Shown: positions 1 through 13,100 of the stretch, one piece after another
Numbering within the stretch: the first letter of the stretch is position 1
How the letters are laid out: the number at the start of each line of letters is the position of its first letter
NCBI GenBank assembly: GCA_905147135.1
Contig: LR990039.1
Coordinates: forward strand, 29,447,708 to 29,511,707
DNA: 64,000 nucleotides
Direction: 5' to 3'
Source: Blastobasis lacticolella
Lineage: Eukaryota; Arthropoda; Insecta; Lepidoptera; Blastobasidae
Notes under the pieces: model-generated
Seen by the model: only the letters and a program-made list of their open reading frames with translations
Databases searched by the model: none
Told to the model about the DNA's origin: nothing
Made by a program: the position numbers and the translations under genes

Positions 1-599
1 CTAGCTCGTAAAATAAATAAATAAACATAACCTGAAACCAGAAATATATTTTTTAATTTGAATTATCTGCTCTGGATTCAAGTACTTTTGAGCCAGAAAA
101 GAGAAACGACTGTATACGAACGATGTCATCTCGTACGGAGCAGAGCCAGAGTCCTGTGCAACGATCATTGGTAATCCGCTAAATATAACAACCAAAGGTC
201 AACGAAACTCATTGGGTCCGATAGGCTAGTGTGTACATAGCATGACACAAACACAAATAAAATGAGATGACATGTGTAAATGCCTGCCACCCACAACATG
301 CGGCTTGTCAAGTCGCATTACGAAAATGGGCTTGATACTGCCTACTTTAGACTTGATCCCGTCCATTTTACCCCACACACCGTCAAGTGGCATGACGTCC
401 TTCCAATTTCTCCCCACACACGGTCAGCCGGCTTGTTCTAAGCTGTTTTTGTCATGCAACTTGTCAAAGCATGAAAGAGAGCGTCAGCAAAACTGTGGGC
501 CAGACATCACAATGGGGGCGGCAATCCTTTTGCTTTTCCGATTCACTTCAAATGCAAACGCTACAAACACTCTTACCGTCATACCACTGCATCCCACTG

Positions 600-1450
600 A
601 CAGATACCCCCTGATAGATTGCAGTATGCAGTTGCCCATATTGTGGACCTACTGCGCCTTTCCTTTCCGGAGGGCGTGCGGGCCGTTGCCTATGCGGACG
701 ACGTAACACTTCTGATCGAGGCGAACCCAAGGGCTGAAATCGAACGGCTTGGGGCTGAGGCCCTGCGTCTGGTAATAGAATGGGGCTTCAGAAACTGGTT
801 AGCCCTCGCTCCGGTGAAAAGTACAAAGATTACCCCTAAAGGAATGCTTAAGAGTCCTCCTGTCCTAGGCTGAAGAGGGGAAGAGTGTCTCGACCTTCAG
901 GGTGGGGGGTGACGTCGGGCGAATCGAGTACGTGGGTACGGTACAACAACCTATATTTAAATTAAATGACATTAAAATCGCTTCTATAATAATTTTAAAT
1001 TAACGTAATTTTAAACTTAAAAATGACATCCATTTTAAACGTGATACCTATATGCGCATCTCAAGCTTCTTCCTATGCGTCCGCGGTAGAATGGGGGCCA
1101 CGTGGGTGGACCCCCTTTATGCTGTTTCTCAGATGCTGCCCGGACATGGAGCATTCTGAACGCAACTGTTAGTTGTTTTGTCTGAACGAATCAGCAAAGT
1201 GTTTATGCGAGGAGGCTTTGGAGACTAAGGACCACATATTGTGGGAATGCGAGAGGTACGAACATCATGTTTGATGTCATGTGTCATTGGAGGCGAACTT
1301 CGCGAAGCTAAGAGAGTATGCGTACACAATGTACCATGTGAGGAGAATGGAGGAGGAATCGGGGCAGAAAAAAGCGGAAGAAAAGGGAGAGAAGCATGAT
1401 GGGAGCTGGGTGACGGGGTAGTACAGGTACAGAGAATGTGCAGTGACGTC
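600..1450 (+). mobile_element. R1-clade LINE remnant (reverse transcriptase end and C-terminal zinc knuckle)
   Basis: The longest open piece (619-873) reads like the R1/TRAS-type reverse transcriptase palm: it has a YADD box (VAYADDVTLL) followed by a helix rich in E, R and L and then the EWGFRNWLALAP stretch. After an AT-rich break (about 950-1075), positions 1200-1270 encode a Cys-x-Cys...His...Cys segment (CLCEEALETKDHILWECERYE), the C-terminal zinc knuckle typical of R1-clade ORF2. A lysine- and glutamate-rich tail follows to about 1400. Stops and frame changes show that it is dead. The clade call rests on motif recognition, without a database search. Confidence 0.7.
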
Positions 1451-1684
1451 AGCCCGTTACAGGAGAATGCTTATGCACAACTGGATTTGTGGATGTCAAG
1501 AAGTGCGCACGCACAAAGAGCCACCGGCAAGTAAGCGTGCGCATCACCCCCATGATTAGGTCTGACGAGAGTCCGTATGACCGAGAGGTCGACAGGACCC
1601 TGCCTGGAGGAGGGCCACTAAAAATATTACACTTGTACGTGGCTAATGTTCAAAGTACTACCGTTACTAACATGTTCTGAGAGA

Positions 1685-1850
1685 GGTTATGTTATGAGGT
1701 CCGAATTGAAGCGACTCAACTGAGGAAATACCTCCCTCCATCTTACAGAATACGGCAGCCAAACATTAATATTTTAAATAGGTATTGTGTTCCTTGCCCA
1801 GGTCGCCAGTGCTTCAAAACCATGCAACAGATTTTGATGCAGTTTTCACA
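1685..1850 (+). mobile_element. LINE 3'-region fragment, same family as the insert at 62319-62679
   Basis: The stretch containing 'gaaatacctccctccatcttacag' and 'ttaaataggtattgtgtt' matches, base by base with scattered changes, the 5' part of the insert at 62319-62679. The similarity runs up to the 'ccagtgct' motif, after which this copy diverges. No coding potential is visible. It is a truncated non-LTR retrotransposon tail. Confidence 0.6.
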
Positions 1851-1859
1851 ATTTCTTCC

Positions 1860-4019
1860 AGAAGGTTTTTTAAAAGTAAGTAAAAGCCGAGAAATCCGTG
1901 CTAAGCCGGTACGGGACGATCCTTTAGGGGTCTACGGGCAATGAAAATACGCGCTTTTATGTCTAAAATTTAATATAAAAAAATTAATAAAAATAATTAA
2001 TTATTACATTTCAGTTTAAAAATTCTACAGAAAACGAACTTATGTGGGTAGTATGTCGTATAGTAAACTATGAAAATCGGAAAATTGCGAATAACTTAGG
2101 TTGATTGCAGTCGATTAATTTCTTGCAATTTAACACTGAATTAAGTTCTAATTAGGTAGGCTTAATACTGCTCAATCGTCCTAGGATTTTCGCAATGATT
2201 CGATGTTTCAGATTCTCATTCATCAAAACGACAGTCAAAAATAATAAAAGAAAATAACACAATTTACATAACCCATAACTAAGGACTTCACTAGTACCCT
2301 GTCTTGTATTATAATTACCTATCTTGTGAATTTCAAGTAACCGTTAATTACAGTTAAGAATTAATATAAGTATTCTCAGTCTTGGAAATCTACCAGTTGA
2401 CCTGGAGACTTAATATTTAGCTTAATTAATATACCTTCATATTCTTTTGCGACCTTTAAGCGCAGCCTTAATTCTTGACATACTGCTACAAATTACCCTT
2501 CAGTTGGCAGTTTACATTTTTAAAACAGAAGCAACACAATGTTAGTGACAGAGAACTTAAGCTTTAAGATGACCTTGTTTTACGACACGACTTGACTCAT
2601 CTTAACAGGATTCTGTGGTTAAGGGGCTGTTGACGGGGTTGCCAGAATCTACTTGATTTAGACAAATCCCCCTCACAATAATACAGAGCTGCTCGAGACA
2701 ACCTTACCTGCTCGCAATCCTCATCGACGTTGTGCTCCCTGCTCCTCCATGCCAGATGCGGTTGACAGGGAGGGAGCACGTCGAACGAATCGCCCTTTCC
2801 CTAACTGGTTGAGCTTAGATGGCAGGGGGCACCAAAACACCACTTTTTAATTAATTAATACGAATTCTGGTACGAAACTGCTTTCAGATAATCTGAAAGC
2901 GCTTTTCTAGTAGAATCCTGGAACATGAGGAGGAGAGCTCTAAGTCCTGCACAAAATGGTCGAGGAAATTAATACTAGAGTCTTTGGCAACACTTAAACA
3001 CCACTATTTTTATTTTTAATTAGGTACCTACCTCATGTAAGGCTTCAAAACACGCACGCAACAATACGTTAGCAGCAACTATAAAATTTCGTAAAGGTAA
3101 GTGGATACTATACACAGGTAATAGAAATTAAAGCACATGTTCAACTGTTACTTTTACGCTATTTTAAGTGTACTTTTTGCTCTTTTGTATGTAGGTAGGT
3201 ACCTACAATATTAATCTTTGTTAAGGCTGCGTCTCTTAAATTATATTAATATTTTATGTGAGGTATACATAACTCTAAACAATAAAATTTATTAGTAGCA
3301 ATTTGTCAATAACATAGCTTATGAAACTAGAAGCTTGACAAACTCTTAGTCCCACAATAGCCTCCAAATATTGGGGCTTTCAAATAATATTTGTCATCAT
3401 TTACATTCATTTTATTTATGGGAACGCACAAAATACATTAATACGAGTGGAATGATTAGCGTAGTACAAATATTCATTCTCGAAAAATGTTAAAAAGAAT
3501 AATGTTCAAATTTAATACATATTAAAGTTTGGCATACTTTTACTATCGCTATAAATAGAATTTTACGCAGCCATATAAAAAAATTATAGAATATGTCCCA
3601 AAATAAGTAAAATAAAACAAAACAATCAAGTAATACCTAATTAATTAGAAAAATTTCGGCACAACCTCAGTCTATTATGTCACATGCATAAGTGGCGATG
3701 TATTACATAATTAATTATTTTACGATTTACATTGAAAATGTCTTAATACTTAGTTTACGTAACACATTTCTCATAATATCAACCACGGTTAACGTACATT
3801 CTTGTTTCGACTTCCCCTTGGGAAAGTTGAACGTCATTTACTTTGGCAGTGGTTTGAGTATTACCTACGGAAGTTGTCGACATATTTTGCAGCCACGATA
3901 CAACTGCTGCGTTACTATAGCAACGGCTGTCGCTGACACGTCGACAGCAAGCGGATGGCAGCGCCACGGCTCCATTGTCAAACGGCAGTTCCTGTATGAG
4001 CTCTTAGACGGATGATACA
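1860..4019. other. AT-rich intergenic DNA downstream of the P450 gene
   Basis: No exon, RNA gene or element with clear ends is visible. It has many short A/T runs. The first 60 bases resemble the Helitron-like family seen at 27081-27281 ('caacagattttgatgcagttttcac'). Candidate poly(A) signals for the P450 gene (read on the minus strand) lie in this region, but none can be singled out. Confidence 0.4.
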
Positions 4020-4139
4020 TTATTGGGCGACCTCTTCGACAGGCACCAATCTGAAGGTCACTGGCCCTTTGGGGGCGAGTAGGAAGTTGAATTCCACGTC
4101 CAGCGGACCCTCATGGACCACGTTCCAATGACGAATTAT
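4020..4139 (-). CDS. CYP314A1: P450 exon 8: C-terminal beta-sheet and stop
   Basis: Acceptor GATTTCAG, 39 codons and a TAA stop at 4022-4020. IIRHWNVVHEG continues the L-helix from exon 7 without a phase change, and the exon ends with PKGPVTFRLVP. Confidence 0.85.
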   Translation of the reverse strand: MIRHWNVVHEGPLDVEFNFLLAPKGPVTFRLVPVEEVAQ

Positions 4140-7100
4140 CTGAAATCATTAATTTGCATTCCTTGATAACCAGATTTTGTGGTTGATAGCTTTGGCCCGC
4201 GACTTCATCCGCGTGGGAAAAGTTTTTGTGAAAGTAGTTTAGCTTTTAGTAGTCAGCTTCGTATGATGTGAATGATATCTGGTTCTGCCTACCACAATTA
4301 GATGGAATATGTCTTAGATCGTACCCTAGACTTCAATCTACCAAACTATCAAAACCGAATAAAAATCCGTTCAGTAGTTTTTGCGTGATTCGCGAACGAA
4401 CAAACAGAAAAAAATTGCAAAAACAGATTTATTGGGCATACTTGCGTCCCAGAATCCTATCCCCACAATTTTATATAACATATCTCCAACGTACAGATAC
4501 GGCTTTTATACAGTTTATAATAGCGTAGTTTTGCGTGTGTCAGTGTTCGCAAGATTTTGTCCCTATTTCTTATTTGGAAATTCAAGCACGGTACCTTAGC
4601 GAGTAGCAGCTGCAGCTCGAGTTCCACGAACCGTTTCCCGGGGCACATGCGCCGCCCGCGGCCGAACAATGCCACCAGGTTGGTGTTGTTGGGAGTGATG
4701 TCGCTGCCTGGCATCCAGCGCTCCGGCAGGTAGGTCTTGGCGTCGAAGAAGTTCTCCTCCTGGAGGCAGGCCGCGCGGGTGTGAAGGAGCACGAAGGTCT
4801 GCGAGGCGGGATGACTCTTTGTTAATTGGACGTTTTGACTCGACGTGATGTGTGGAGCAAGTATTAACAAAAAACCGACATCAACACAAAGTAAAAAATA
4901 AGCTTTTTATCAGACAATACGAGGATGTAAGTATCATTACTACTCGCAATTTTCAGTGGTTATGATACCCTTTTAAGTAATATGTTCCCCCTGATACTAC
5001 CTAGTAGTTCCTGTCGACAAATTGCACTACTTTTCCCTAACTCCTAATCGTTAAGGTGTTCTGTGGCTTCATTATCAGCACAGCAGTTATATTATTGACA
5101 ACAATATTGAGGAGTTACGGTGGTCTGTGGTCTTCATGATCAGCTCCACTTCACCAAATTATACGTTGTCACTAAAAATACTAAAATCGCTATATATACC
5201 TATGCCTATGATTTTCGACGGTGGCCCTTGATTTGTTGACGGGAGCCCATCATCAAATCCTGACCTGACGACCGTAGGACCACCTTGAAAGGAAATTCTT
5301 TCAAACAAAAAAAGAATTGTCCAAATCGGTCCAGGCGTCTTCGAGTAATGGGGGTATATACATAAAAAAAACCAGGATTGAACAGATGTTATCACAGTGT
5401 AGCGACTGTGATCTGAACTCCATAGGAACGTGACCAGATTGAATCATGGTTCATATAAACTGTTTCTGTTCACATCATGATCGTAGCGTTAATGTCCCGG
5501 TTGTGTTCTCGCGTGCGACGACCCGGGGACGACGATCCAGTAGATCAAATAATTAAAGTGCTTCATATCGCCCAAAGAGATTGGAATGTAAGCGACCTTC
5601 TTGAACCATGAAGGTCGCTAACATTCCAATCTCTTTGATATCGCCTATTCCATAGTATTCACATGTCCGACAGATATCTTGTGCCGATCCCCTAAGTGGG
5701 ATGAGGGCAGAGTGACGGTTATGATGATAGACGATATTGTACATTGTGTACTTATTGAAAACCATGTCAAGGAAGTTCGCTACTTCGACAATTTTACTTA
5801 CTTATATGCAGCGAAAAGCTGACCTAAATTTCTAGCAATACACACGTTTTATGGTGCTCACTGCAACGAGGGTCTGTCTACTTGTGTAGCTGTGACTCCC
5901 AGTCCCACATTATCGGATGGTCCGCACCACATATGTGAGTACTATACGATACGGTATGAAAGCGATACAAAGTTCAGATCAGGCTATCAATTTAAATGAA
6001 AGTTATCGATCATGTCATTCTTCGCCCCTTCCGCATCGCTCCAAACCTACTACTGGAAAGCTACTGGTACTACGTTTACTCGATGTCAAAAATCAGCCGT
6101 GTGTGGAGATAAGAAATTAGGCTGCCTATCCACTGGATCGGGGAGGAGAGGAACGGTGCTGTAGCAATTAGTTTAATATCGTTTAAAATCTCCGCTCCAC
6201 TTCATTAAATGGTTAATATTGGCACAGCTTTGCTCCGCGTCGCTCCTCTCCGCTCCAGTTAACAGTTTCAACATTTAGTATCTTTGAAGAGTAGTTGTCT
6301 CTAGACTAGCTATCATGAGCATCATCTTGGCGTTACTGTCCCGGTTGTGCTCTTCCGTACGAGGACCCGGAGTCCGTGACCCTACTACCAGGAGAACCTA
6401 ACCATGTTGGATCATGGTTAGACATTCAGTTACCTGAAGAAGACGTGGAGGAATGTGGAGGAGGCAAACAAAAGAGGTGTGTCAGGATCGTAGCTTGTGG
6501 TACTCGATAGTCTTCGATTCCTACGAAATATAAGCGTGAGTGTGTATGAATGTATCTGCGTAAGTGCAGTTCGTTGTCCACGACTCACCCCAGCCGGCAC
6601 CGTATGTCCGTTGACTGGGACCGGCGCATCCAGCAATCTTGCTAGGAAGGGCGCGGTGGGCGTCATCCGGAACGACTCCCGCATGGCAGCCCGGAGCGCC
6701 CTCGCCTCGGACAAGTCGTCTAGGGTAAGGCTGTCGGTGTTGGGGAGCTCCTCGCGGATCCGCTGCTGCCAGTCCGGCCGCCCGCTCAGCAGGTAGAGCA
6801 GGAATACCAGCGTGTTCGCCAGCTGTAAATAGGCGGGGATTCGTTATCAGATTGTATTAGTCCACTGCTGGATATAAGCCTACGCAATGAGCATCTACCT
6901 GAAGCCAAGCAAGCAAATCGTCACTCCACCTGGCCGGAAGGCGTCCTACCTACGCTTGACGAGTCGAGGTAGGTACCTATTTGCCCACAACTGGGCGAAC
7001 TTCTGTCCGGAATGACCGCTCGGATGAAGATGATTAGACATAGGATATATAGGATGCATGGTGTCCTGTAAAGGAGAATGTTCCACCGCCTTCCATTCAT

Positions 7101-10100
7101 GGTGTCGGAGAATGCGACAAATCTTAGGCGCTGTCCTAATTGGCAACGGTCGTGCGAACATGGTCGTAAGACGGACGTCGCCTGACCTATAGATCTCAAG
7201 ACCGCCCGTCGCACGGACAGCGCCTTGGTGTACATCCAAGTCAAACGACCGGGCACCGAATGCGCAGTTGCAGCAACGGCTCGCACGTCAATCGCACGAG
7301 CGAGCGAGCTGCGCACAAGGGGCTCGCGTGCCCGTTTCAATTCTATTGTTTCGTACGAGGAAATGCATTGCTACGCTCGCGCGCTGATGCACCCAAAGAG
7401 ATTGGAAAGTTAGCGGATTCTTGCCTGTCTACATGAAGGTCGCCAACATTCCAATCTCTTTGGATGCACCAATAGCACCTTCTAAATTTTTTCTCTATGA
7501 ATAGCACGCGCGCGGGCACGAACGGCGCGCAAGCCGTTGCTGTTACTGCGCATTCGATATGCGTTAGCGAGATATGGAGGTTTCTGGAACTGGATCGGTT
7601 TGAGCCGGGATTTACAGCTACGATAAGGAATTATTCCCGCGACGTCGAGTCTCTAGAGGAATTGAAGTAACAACGAGAAGTAGCACGAAATTTACCGTCT
7701 CAATCCCAGCGCTGATGAAATCTATGATGCCGGTCTTCTTATCGCGCATGTCCAGCGCGGGGTTGGACAGGATCTTGAAGAATATTGTCTGCAAGCCGTC
7801 GTTGTCTTGTGACATGGACAACCTCTTCACCAGCGACTCCTCAATGAGTTCCGATACTATTCTGCAATGTAGTACACAAATGCGTTTGGTGATAGGTATC
7901 TAAGTTTTGTTATTAAATTTATTTGTTCGTTCTTTCATTCGTTCGAGTGTTTAGTACCTAATTGAATTATGGTTTAAACTCTTAGTAAATGTATTCAAAG
8001 GTGCGGCAAATAGCGTTCTGTAGCTTGATGATATAAAATAAAGCAGTTAAATCGAAAACGCCACAATTCCCCGCGAGATGGCGTTGTTTTGTGATTTTGT
8101 TAATTTTATTTTTCATTGTTTCGTTTTACATTATTAACATGTAGAAATCTATTTCACGCACATTTGGATACCTACCTACCTAATTACTAACGGCCAATTG
8201 ATTAAAAACGTCAACCCTTGAAAAATGAAAAATAAGGTTACCTACATAAAAGTACATGAAAAACAGACCCCCCCCCCCTTAAATCAAGCTATCAAAGGGG
8301 TTTTATAAGCTTTTTAATAACTTGCTTTGCAAATTAAGCGAGCACCATTTCAACCACTAATCGGCGGTAACTAATGTAGGTAATCGTATCTTTGTATCTC
8401 ACACGACGCTTCTACAAAGCTAAACTGACCAATAAACATGCAAATTCCACCCACATCTGTAGCCGTATTCACAATGGCTCGGAAATCGGATTCGGATACG
8501 GAAGCGACAAAGGGCCCTGCAAAAGTTCTTAGGAAAATGTGGTATCAGTCAATTTTGATGAAATTTTCATATGTTATAGAGAGTAGAGTTTCCGTGGAAT
8601 CTATCGGGATTCTGAATAACAGTTTTCGAATCGATCGACACGGATTCGCCGCTCACGATTTCGTGTCGAATCGTTCGGAAACGGTTCCAAATCATTGTGA
8701 ATACGGCTCCTGTAAATCCGGTGACAATGCGATGTTATGGTTCTATTGAGCTTGTCTGATGATAATGGAGGCAGATGTCTCCATTTACAATCCCTATCGA
8801 GTTTGGAAGATTATTCCAGTACAACACGTAAAGGTAAGTTAAGCTAGCACAAACGGCTGAAATGGTGAGACAGTTTGGTACCTTTTGTGTAGCAGCTATA
8901 TAAACGACAGAAAAAGTCAGATAACCTCCGACTAAGTTCACATATTCTGCGTGGATGTGAGGTACTTCTAAATACCCTATGGTTCTTGCCATCCAGGAAA
9001 CGTAGAGAGCCTTTCAGTTTTACAACCTGTCTCCGAAAGGGTTTGTGGTTGTTCGAGATGCTCAAGCGTCTATGATGCCATCCCGTCGCATGTTTGCGGG
9101 ATGTACCTCCCTCTTTTTCGTATACGGTTAAAAAAAGATTGATTCAATATCTTAACGCCACGTACTTGTGTATGGTGTCTTCGCTCTTCTCGAAACGCCT
9201 GTACAGTTCTGTAGGCATATATTTCCAGAAAGGGGCTCCGTAGTAGGAGTCCCGTTGTGCCGTGAAGTGCTGCTTGACCGCCGCTGCCAGAGTGGAGGCG
9301 CGGTCCGTCATATGTTGCTCCAGGAAACCGAGCCGCACGCCCAGCATTAGACCGCACACCGCTGTAACAGGTTTCTTTTATTACCCACGGAAGCTGTCAT
9401 GGTCTACCTCTGTCAAGGACATTTGCAAGCTAATTTAAGGTACCCAATAAGTACCCTGTTGTTGCAATAGTGGTTACCAAGAGCCGTACAGTGTCTAACA
9501 GAGTTTCTGATAGCACCGATTTCTTTAGCGGGTGTCAAACAAAATGAATAACTCTTGCTTCCGTAGATCAGGACCGCCCTATTTTTTAACAATTCACGCT
9601 AGCGCTCCCGTGCACTACCTATCTCTTTCACGTGGTAAGTTGCTAAGATATAATTAGATAATAGATTGTTAAAGATAGAAAAGACAGACCTTAGAAGGGG
9701 AGAGCTCGTGTGGATGCGAACGATTCAAAGATAAGGCCCCAGATCCAACCTAACATACCAATTAAGTACGAAGCGATTTATATATGATAAATCCAGATTA
9801 ATTCGATCCCGAAAATGAAAAGATCTCAAGTGGTACCCACGGGTAGCTTTTAGGCGAGAACTAAATTTTAGTCCATTTAATTATCGTAATTTCTCAGTTG
9901 GCGACACGTTCGAGATAATTACTGCATAACCTGCCCAAATTGCCTGCGTCTTGCGAACAACACAAAAATATAAACAATATTGCACTTTGCATTGTTAAAC
10001 CCCTTATCAGTCCGGTCTTGCAGACCGCAAGGTCATACATAATGCATTTGAGCTAGTCTGACGCTGTATCTGCCAATGCATGATGAGATTGCCGAAACGG

Positions 10101-13100
10101 GGTCGATATAGTGGTGCTTGTACATTTTATTATGTATGTCGCAGCCAAATGGTTAAATTAGCCGGTTAATTAAACAGCTAGCTATTTAAGCAGTTATTTA
10201 ATTGAAAATTGGCCAAATTCATTCATTGTCATAATGCTAACCTAAACTAACCGAATAAGAAACTAATGTAAACTATTATTATACTTTTAATTTATTGTGG
10301 GTAGGTTAGCATTGGAACAATGTGTGGAAGAGCTGCGTAAACTCGAGGCAATATCGTTCTTTCAACATCACTTTAAAATCTTATGAAACTGGCAAATTCT
10401 CAACTAAATAATTGCTCAAGAAGCTAGCCGTTTAGTTAACCGGCTAATTTAACCATCCGGCTGCGACATGTACAGTGCAAGTGCATAAGTGTATGGCCAG
10501 CTTAAGCATCGTATTCTTTTGCATTAAAATGCAGTTAAAATGCAAGTAAAACTTTTACTTATTATTTTAAAAATACCCTGAGCGTAAATGACGAGTCCTT
10601 TGAGCATCAGGGATAGCTAATACGCCCTTCCTTTAGCAGACTGATTTTGGCTAAATATGCACCAAATACTGTAAATGCTGCTGTAGCGGTAAAGGAATTT
10701 TTTCTTAAAGTGGTGTCTTTCTGGAAGTGGGAAGTTTTCTGGCAGTGCTTGTATGCTTTTGTACTGTACATTAATATTGTTGTAGTAGTTCGTGTACCAA
10801 CAACGTCACAGGGATATCGGCAAAGCCGTGACCTTTGACAGTTTGGTTGTACGCCCGACTCCCTATGACATTTGCAAATGGTGTCCTGTCTGCCAACAAC
10901 AGGTGAGATGGCGGTCCAATGCCATATGCTATGCTCTTTCTTTATTATAATACAATGTATTATAATAAAGAAAGAGCATTTGTTTTATGGTCTGACCTAG
11001 TGGCAGTGACGATACGATTGAATACGGAGCAGACCAGTGAGAAACACGCTAGCTTTGAATCAGATCTTTGGTACTGTAATATGCCTACACCAATACATGA
11101 GCTAGCACAGCGAGCTAGACTATCTAAAAAGTAAAGCAACCCGTGAAATTATAAGATTGATTGAAAATTGAAATCAACAAGTTTGACACATGATTTTAAG
11201 TAACGAAGACGTCCATGTTTTTTAGCTATACAGGTCCAGTACAAAACAAGATATAAGGTTTCTTAAAAGTCGCTTTACTTTTTATAGAGAGAATACTAGC
11301 TACTAGCGAATACTGTAGCGATGTAATAAAATTAACATAAAGCAGGGAATGAGCAAGTGCAGGAATTCAAAATGCATTTTGGAGCCTAAAATCTATGGCG
11401 ATCACTTAGATCAACTATACCAGAAGTATACTTTACCTAAGAGTTATCTTAATAAAAGTAAATGAACTTAGATAATGAACATGTGAGCGCAGAGGGCTCA
11501 GAATATGTCTCACTTGGATCCCATCCTTTCCATTCCTGTACTGGACGGTACGTGCGCTAGGTACGTAGAAATGTAACTGAATGACCCAGATTGCGCGTTC
11601 TTATCTCTAACCACGTCATTCTCTCGACATTGCATCTTCCTCGCTGTGACTCGGATGTGAAGTGACGTTCGTTATTAGCTAATGTAGGTACCTCCATTAA
11701 TCGTAATCAGGTACCTACCTCATTTCTACAACGTACGTATCTTCTACGTAGAAAACAAAGTCTCTAGTCAACATGACGAGTCACAAATTATGAAAAATGA
11801 TTAACAATATCGTAACGACGTCATGCAGTAGGATGTAAAATTTTCCTTTCAACCTCTAACATACATACATAAAGCTCACGCCTGTGTCCCGCAGGTGGGA
11901 CATCTCTAATATACAATTTTTTCAGTGTAGCACTCCCCCCAGGAAGGCAGGAAGGCCCCTGCGGCATACGGAGGTGAAATCTGACATGACAGTACTCCAG
12001 CGCGAATTTATAGGCTCGTGGCACTTCCTCCCGTGCCGCCCTCTTACCACAGAACGCTGCTGCAAGACCTGTGATCTGATCTTGATAACAGAAAGCCTAT
12101 CCAAGTATAAGCTGGTCCAAATTTGGTCCCATTAGCCCTAATTTTAAACCGCTCTTCTCGGTACGAATGGTTTTAAATTTTGATTTTGAAGTCATGACGC
12201 CATGACGCCGATTTTTTCTATTTTTGATCCACACGCTTTCAGTGTTGCTAAAGTAATTTGAAGAATATTGAATATTTCATGCCGAAAATCAAAATTAAAA
12301 ACCGTTCGACTCGATGCTAGAATAAGTTCAAGAATAGACCCAAAGGTGATATGGCGGCAATAAAAAATATTTCGTAAATAAAAAAAATATCACTCTGTTT
12401 AGTTTCTTATACTAACTAGGCTCGATCCGACCAGTCGATACCTACATTCCAGTCCCATTCTGTTGGTGAGTTGCTCAAAGTTGGTGACGCAGCCATTCGC
12501 GTCACGGCTGGAGCGAAGCAGCGCGACCAGGTCGTCGCAAATCAGATTCAAGTGTGGCAGGAACTCCGTAAGGGTCCTCCAGCTGCAGAGATCTGCCGTC
12601 AGGTGGTGGCGCAGGTGCTCCCACTCGTCACCTTGGCTGGAATTGTGAGAAGAATCGGTAAGAAGTAGGTCACGCACGAGAGTATAGGTCAAGTGGTTAA
12701 ATTGTTCGTAGATATAATATTAAACTTTCCTCGATGTCTGTACCAATACTACCAACGTCTCTTTCAGATCTAGATATTCTAAGCATGTGAGATGGAAAAC
12801 TTGTGTTGTTCCCTAGTTGACATGTGACAAAGACTTGTATGCCTTTACTTAATATATAGTGCCTATCTAGATTACTTATAATGATAATGATTGGATTTGG
12901 CAGCGCTTTTCGTCGTCGAATTAAACTATTTCAAGTTGAATCTTCAACAGGCAGGTTTTATACACCACAAAGAATTATACTAGGCCGTTATTTATTTATT
13001 ATTTATTCAAAACTTCATGCACTGTTACGTACAATGGCGGACTTAAAGCTTCATAGCTTTTTCTACCAGTTAACAAGAGTTGTGGTATGAAAAATTACAG

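Noticed and set aside
1..195. 64-codon minus-strand frame (GLPMIVAQDSGSAPYEMTSF)
   Set aside because: Could be an exon edge, but no family is recognised, no clear splice pair was found and its upstream part lies in ambiguous sequence.
272..706. 144-codon plus-strand frame before the R1-like piece
   Set aside because: Composition is irregular, no motif is present, and the second half overlaps the R1 region in another frame.
6921..7413. Frames of 139, 97 and 62 codons on both strands in P450 intron 5
   Set aside because: They lie inside an intron defined by matching exon phases, have no known motif and differ by strand. Probably a GC-richer repeat.
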